Part shown: piece by piece, positions 6,484-9,304 of the stretch
Position numbering within the stretch: position 1 is the first letter of the stretch
How the letters are laid out: every line of letters starts with the position of its first letter
From: Alphaproteobacteria bacterium
GTDB lineage: Bacteria; Pseudomonadota; Alphaproteobacteria; JAAXGF01
DNA: 9,304 bases
NCBI GenBank assembly: GCA_012267605.1
Contig: JAAXGF010000240.1
Location: 1 to 9,304 of the forward strand
Reading direction: 5' to 3'
Position numbers and translations under genes: made by a program
The notes under the pieces: generated by a model
Told to the model about the DNA's origin: nothing
Database searches by the model: none
Seen by the model: the letters and a program-made list of their open reading frames with translations, nothing else

Positions 6484-7266
6484 ATGGCAAATGATAGGGG
6501 TTCGAAACGTACCTTGCCTAGCGGCTCGGCGCGAAAACAGGGGTTTGACGGCATGTGGGAAAACGTAAAGACGGTGGTTTATGCCGTTTTGATCGCTATT
6601 GCTATACGGACGGTTGCCTTTGAGCCATTCAACATTCCGTCGGGGTCAATGGTTCCAACTTTGTTGGTTGGAGACTATTTGTTCGTTTCAAAATACAGTT
6701 ATGGGTACAGCCGCTATTCGCTTCCAGGAAGTCCGCCGTTGTTTTCCGGCCGCATTCTTCGAAGGTCGCCAGAACGCGGTGACGTCGCCGTATTTCGGCA
6801 CCCGTCCAATACCGACACTGATTATATTAAGCGAATAGTAGGTTTGCCCGGCGATCGAATCCAAGTGCAGCGGGGAATTTTGTACATCAACGACGAGGCA
6901 GTAAAGCGCCGGCGAATAGAGGATTTCGTGGAAACTGATCGGTTCGGGAAGCGTCGACTGCAACCGCAATTCGAAGAAACCTTGCCCAATGGAGTCACTT
7001 TTCACGTCCTTGACATGGTTCGCGATGGCGCCTTGGACAACACGTCGGTTTATACGGTACCCCCAGGGTATTTCTTCGCTATGGGTGATAATCGCGACAA
7101 TTCACTCGATAGCCGGGCTGTCAACGTCGGGTATGTCCCGGAGGAAAATTTAGTCGGCAGGGCGGAGATCATTTTCTTTTCGACGGATGGACACGCCCGG
7201 TTTTGGGAGTTCTGGAATTGGCCCGTCGCGACCCGTTACGCGCGTATATTGCAAGGGATTTCGTGA
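6484..7266 (+). CDS. lepB: Signal peptidase I
   Basis: LepB is the inner-membrane serine protease that cuts signal peptides from exported proteins on the periplasmic side, using a Ser/Lys dyad. The 260 residues contain a cytoplasmic N-terminus (1-28), one membrane segment (about 29-44), the serine box PFNIPSGSMVPTLL with S55 as nucleophile, the lysine box YIKRIVGLPGD with K116 as general base, and GDNRDNSLDSR (201-211). Only one membrane segment is visible, against two in E. coli LepB. ATG 6484 has AAAGG ten bases upstream (6469-6473). A later Met at residue 24 (6553) is close to where some homologues begin, so the first 23 polar residues are less certain. The stop overlaps the preferred rnc start as GTGA (7263-7266). 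The secreted protein at 8981-9283 is a likely substrate. Confidence 0.97.
   Translation: MANDRGSKRTLPSGSARKQGFDGMWENVKTVVYAVLIAIAIRTVAFEPFNIPSGSMVPTLLVGDYLFVSKYSYGYSRYSLPGSPPLFSGRILRRSPERGDVAVFRHPSNTDTDYIKRIVGLPGDRIQVQRGILYINDEAVKRRRIEDFVETDRFGKRRLQPQFEETLPNGVTFHVLDMVRDGALDNTSVYTVPPGYFFAMGDNRDNSLDSRAVNVGYVPEENLVGRAEIIFFSTDGHARFWEFWNWPVATRYARILQGIS
7253..7258 (+). promoter_or_regulatory. Shine-Dalgarno that decides the rnc start
   Basis: AAGGGA sits four bases before GTG 7263, inside the last codons of lepB. It supports the GTG start, with the GTGA overlap, over the upstream in-frame TTG at 7203. Confidence 0.55.
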
Positions 7267-7946
7267 ACCGGCGTGAGTCGTCGACGGATGCGGCTGCGGT
7301 GATCGGGCATCGATTTGCGCATCCGAGGTTGCTGCGTGAGGCCCTAACGCATCGAAGTGTCGCCACCGCGATGGAAGCACCAAACGAGAGGCTCGAATTT
7401 CTTGGTGATCGTGTCTTGGCACTCGTGGTTGCCGATTTGTTGGTTGCCGCGTTTCCAACGGAGAACGAAGGCGCATTATCGAAGCGACTTGCTGCTCTGG
7501 TGAGTGGCCAGACTTTGGCCGACGTTGCAATTGGTTTGGGCCTTGGTCGCTATGTTCAAATGGCGAAGAGCGAGACTCCGGGTTGGGGGACCCGTAGCAT
7601 TCTCGGTGATGCCATGGAGGCTGTTATTGGTGCGCTCTATTTGGATGGTGGGTTGCCGGTAGCGCGAGAATTCATTACCGCCCATTGGGGCGATTTGATT
7701 GCCGCCGCCATTGACCCGCCGGAGGACCCGAAAACTCGGCTTCAGGAATGTTTGCAAGCCGCTGGGAAGCCTCTGCCACAATACGAGATCGTACAGGTTT
7801 CGGGCCCAGCGCACAGTCCCACTTTTTGCGCCGTGCTGCGAGTAGAAGGTTTCGCACCGGTCGAAGCAACCGGAAACTCAAAGCGCGCCGCGGAGAAGGC
7901 TGCTGCTAGGGCAATGCTTGACGCCGTCGTAGGTGCCACCGGATAA
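7263..7946 (+). CDS. rnc: Ribonuclease III
   Basis: RNase III cuts double-stranded RNA, processing the rRNA precursor and regulating some mRNAs; it works as a homodimer in the cytoplasm. From GTG 7263 the protein has 227 residues, the usual size. The catalytic domain holds the signature NERLEFLGDRVLALVVADLL (41-60) with E45 and D49, and ILGDAMEAVIGALYLDGG (113-130) with D116 and E119, the pairs that bind the catalytic metal. A double-stranded-RNA-binding domain follows (about 155-223: DPKTRLQECLQ, then the KRAAEKAAARAML helix). The frame stays open upstream to a TTG at 7203, adding 20 residues over lepB. I prefer 7263 because of the AAGGGA site, the GTGA overlap with the lepB stop and the normal length. 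The lepB-rnc-era order is widely conserved in Proteobacteria. RNase III and Era both serve 16S rRNA maturation. Confidence 0.97.
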   Translation: MNRRESSTDAAAVIGHRFAHPRLLREALTHRSVATAMEAPNERLEFLGDRVLALVVADLLVAAFPTENEGALSKRLAALVSGQTLADVAIGLGLGRYVQMAKSETPGWGTRSILGDAMEAVIGALYLDGGLPVAREFITAHWGDLIAAAIDPPEDPKTRLQECLQAAGKPLPQYEIVQVSGPAHSPTFCAVLRVEGFAPVEATGNSKRAAEKAAARAMLDAVVGATG

Positions 7947-7954
7947 ATTTGGCC

Positions 7955-8872
7955 ATGGTTTTGGTGGACGGCGAACCGGAGAAAACCCGATTCGGGTTTA
8001 TAGCTCTCATCGGCCTGCCAAACACGGGCAAGTCGACACTGATTAATCGGTTGGTTGGTGACAAAGTCGCCATCGTAACTCCGAAGGCTCAGACGACACG
8101 ATGCCGCGTTGTCGGTCTATGCGCGAGCGGCTCGAGCCAACTGGCATTTATCGATACACCCGGGATATACGAACCCAGGCACCGCCTTGACAGGGCGATG
8201 GTCCAGACCGCTTGGAGGGGGATCGAAGAGGCCGATATCGTCGTCTTACTCCTTGACGCGACACGCAGATACGACGCGTTAAGCCAAACCCTTGCACAGA
8301 ACGTTGAGAAATCCGCACGCATAGCGGTGCTTGCGATCAATAAAGTCGACAAGGTTGAACGCAGCCGTCTTTTGCCATTGGTGGCGGAAGTTACGACAGG
8401 TAGGAGATTTACCGCGACGTATATGATTTCGGCGCTGACCGGGGACGGTGTTGACACCATGCGCGGGGCACTTGCGGATATGGTGCCAGCGGGTGGCTGG
8501 CTCTATCCGGGCGACCAAATGATGGATATGCCGGTTCGAGTTTGGGCAGCGGAAATTACACGTGAAATTCTTTTTCGTCGGTTGCACCAGGAAATACCCT
8601 ATGCGCTTGCGGTGACAACCGAAGAATGGCGAGAGCTTGGGGACGGTAGTTTGCGTATTGAGCAACGTATCCAAGTAACGCGGGAATCACACAAGCCGAT
8701 TGTAGTGGGGCAGGGCGGCCGTCAAATCAAAGGTATAGGAAAATCAGCACGTATGGAGCTTGAGAAAACCTTGGGCCGACGTGTGCATTTGTTTCTTCGC
8801 GTCAAGGTCGACCCGAAATGGCAAGACGATCCCGAATTTTATCGTGCAATGGGGTTAGTGTTTCCTCATTGA
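7955..8872 (+). CDS. era: GTPase Era, 16S rRNA/30S assembly factor
   Basis: Era is a GTPase that binds near the 3' end of 16S rRNA and is needed for 30S subunit maturation. The 305 residues have the GTPase domain first: G1 GLPNTGKST (20-28), G2 region PKAQTTR, G3 DTPG (67-70), G4 NKVD (129-132) and G5 SAL (159-161). A C-terminal KH RNA-binding domain follows (about 200-285), with ESHKPIVVGQGGRQIKGIG carrying its loop and the family ending LRVKVDPKWQDDP. ATG 7955 is preferred; a TTG at 7949, two bases after the rnc stop, is in frame and adds two residues. No strong Shine-Dalgarno is present, which suggests coupling to rnc. It is the last gene of the run: recO, a common next neighbour, is absent, and a convergent gene follows after 108 bases. 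Confidence 0.97.
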   Translation: MVLVDGEPEKTRFGFIALIGLPNTGKSTLINRLVGDKVAIVTPKAQTTRCRVVGLCASGSSQLAFIDTPGIYEPRHRLDRAMVQTAWRGIEEADIVVLLLDATRRYDALSQTLAQNVEKSARIAVLAINKVDKVERSRLLPLVAEVTTGRRFTATYMISALTGDGVDTMRGALADMVPAGGWLYPGDQMMDMPVRVWAAEITREILFRRLHQEIPYALAVTTEEWRELGDGSLRIEQRIQVTRESHKPIVVGQGGRQIKGIGKSARMELEKTLGRRVHLFLRVKVDPKWQDDPEFYRAMGLVFPH

Positions 8873-8898
8873 AGGAAATTTGACGCATAAACCGAACG

Positions 8899-8923
8899 TG
8901 CCATTGATGCGCGAGGCAATTTT
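8899..8923 (+). terminator. Weak hairpin plus short T-run after era
   Basis: TGCC (8899-8902) can pair with GGCA (8915-8918), followed by AATTTT up to 8923, in the 108-base convergent gap after era. The four-base stem and twelve-base loop make a poor intrinsic terminator. I list it only because transcription of the pdxJ-era run ought to end here and I see nothing better. Confidence 0.15.
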
Positions 8924-8980
8924 CTGATTGTAGACACAGCGATATCTCGCCAGCTTCACTATAACGCCAACGGATTCACG

Positions 8981-9283
8981 CTAACTCATGGAACCTCGAA
9001 TGGTAGCCGGCACGCCTTGCCAGCTTTCGCCACTGGCCACCATGCAAGTCGGCCCTTCGGGTGTTGTGATGAGAATGGTCCAACTGCCTTCAGGGGGCGT
9101 GAGCAGCTCGATCACGGCTCCTGTCGACGTGATTCCCATTGAGATTGGCTGTTCCACGTGATTCTTGTCCAACATTCCGACGAATTTGTCTCTTTCACCA
9201 CACACGATCTGGGCGTTGGCCGGCGCGGCTTGGAGCGCGACGAACGCGAAACCGACTAAAGTAAACAACCAACGCTTCATCAT
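8981..9283 (-). CDS. Small secreted (periplasmic) protein of unknown function
   Basis: A 100-residue protein with a clear Sec signal peptide: MMKRW, a hydrophobic core (about 6-20) and a likely signal peptidase I site after PANA (residue 24). The mature part would be about 76 residues. It contains CGERDKFVGMLDKNHVEQP (28-46), a strand-rich centre (ITSTGAVIELLTPPEGSWTI, 51-70) and TCMVASGESW (79-88). Cys28 and Cys80 are the only mature cysteines and could form a disulfide in the periplasm. There is no lipobox, since the residue after the cleavage site is Gln. I recall similar small exported proteins annotated as hypothetical in Alphaproteobacteria but cannot assign a role. The minus-strand start has two adjacent ATGs (9283 and 9280), with AGAAG seven bases upstream (9291-9295). 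It is convergent with era, and its promoter would lie beyond the right edge. Confidence 0.8.
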   Translation of the reverse strand: MMKRWLFTLVGFAFVALQAAPANAQIVCGERDKFVGMLDKNHVEQPISMGITSTGAVIELLTPPEGSWTILITTPEGPTCMVASGESWQGVPATIRGSMS

Positions 9284-9304
9284 ATGGACACTTCTAAAAA
9301 CCTC

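Noticed and set aside
7203..7262. Longer rnc N-terminus from TTG 7203
   Set aside because: It would overlap lepB by 64 bases and exceed the usual RNase III length. GTG 7263 has a Shine-Dalgarno and the GTGA overlap.
8279..8674. 131-codon minus-strand ORF opposite era
   Set aside because: Era is complete and conserved on the plus strand. The antisense product is low in recognisable motifs and has no supporting start site.
1..9304. CRISPR array, mobile element, phage or defence system
   Set aside because: No direct-repeat array, transposase, integrase, terminal repeats or tRNA was found. The content is conserved housekeeping genes plus unassigned proteins.

Overview
This looks like chromosome from an alphaproteobacterium, most likely related to Rhodospirillales. 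The evidence is the gene order rpoZ, rsh, DUF2062, pdxJ, acpS, lepB, rnc, era, together with protein details such as the alphaproteobacterial-type RSH N-terminus and a LepB with one visible membrane segment. Base composition judged by eye is near 50% G+C, lower than in many free-living Rhodospirillales. I see no insertion sequence, integrase, CRISPR array, tRNA or rRNA. Every well-resolved gene belongs to a known family, and I found no new multi-gene system.

Left part (1-787, minus strand): an NYN-domain (LabA-like) putative ribonuclease is followed by the 5' end of a uracil-DNA glycosylase (family 4/5 type) that runs off the left edge. The glycosylase N-terminus and its GLAPG active-site motif are in different frames, with the usual connecting segment missing. 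It therefore looks like a gene broken by a small deletion, and this is the most unusual thing in the window.

Middle (936-4445, plus strand): folK (folate biosynthesis), rpoZ (RNA polymerase omega, with a very long acidic tail) and a bifunctional RelA/SpoT homologue. The last two sit together naturally, because (p)ppGpp made by RSH binds RNA polymerase partly through the N-terminus of omega, and that N-terminal motif is intact here.

Right part (4626-8872, plus strand): a tightly packed run of a DUF2062 membrane protein, pdxJ (vitamin B6), acpS (acyl-carrier-protein activation), lepB (signal peptidase I), rnc (RNase III) and era (ribosome-assembly GTPase). DUF2062/pdxJ share ATGA and lepB/rnc share GTGA; pdxJ/acpS and rnc/era lie within 3-8 bases of each other. 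Only acpS-lepB has a sizeable gap (110 bases). The run ends at era, where recO would commonly follow; instead there is a convergent gene for a small secreted protein of unknown function (8981-9283, minus strand).

No gene-free stretch exceeds 300 bases. The gaps (155-217, 788-935, 1455-1620, 2152-2264, 4446-4625, 6374-6483, 8873-8980) contain a few short inverted repeats but no convincing consensus promoter or intrinsic terminator.
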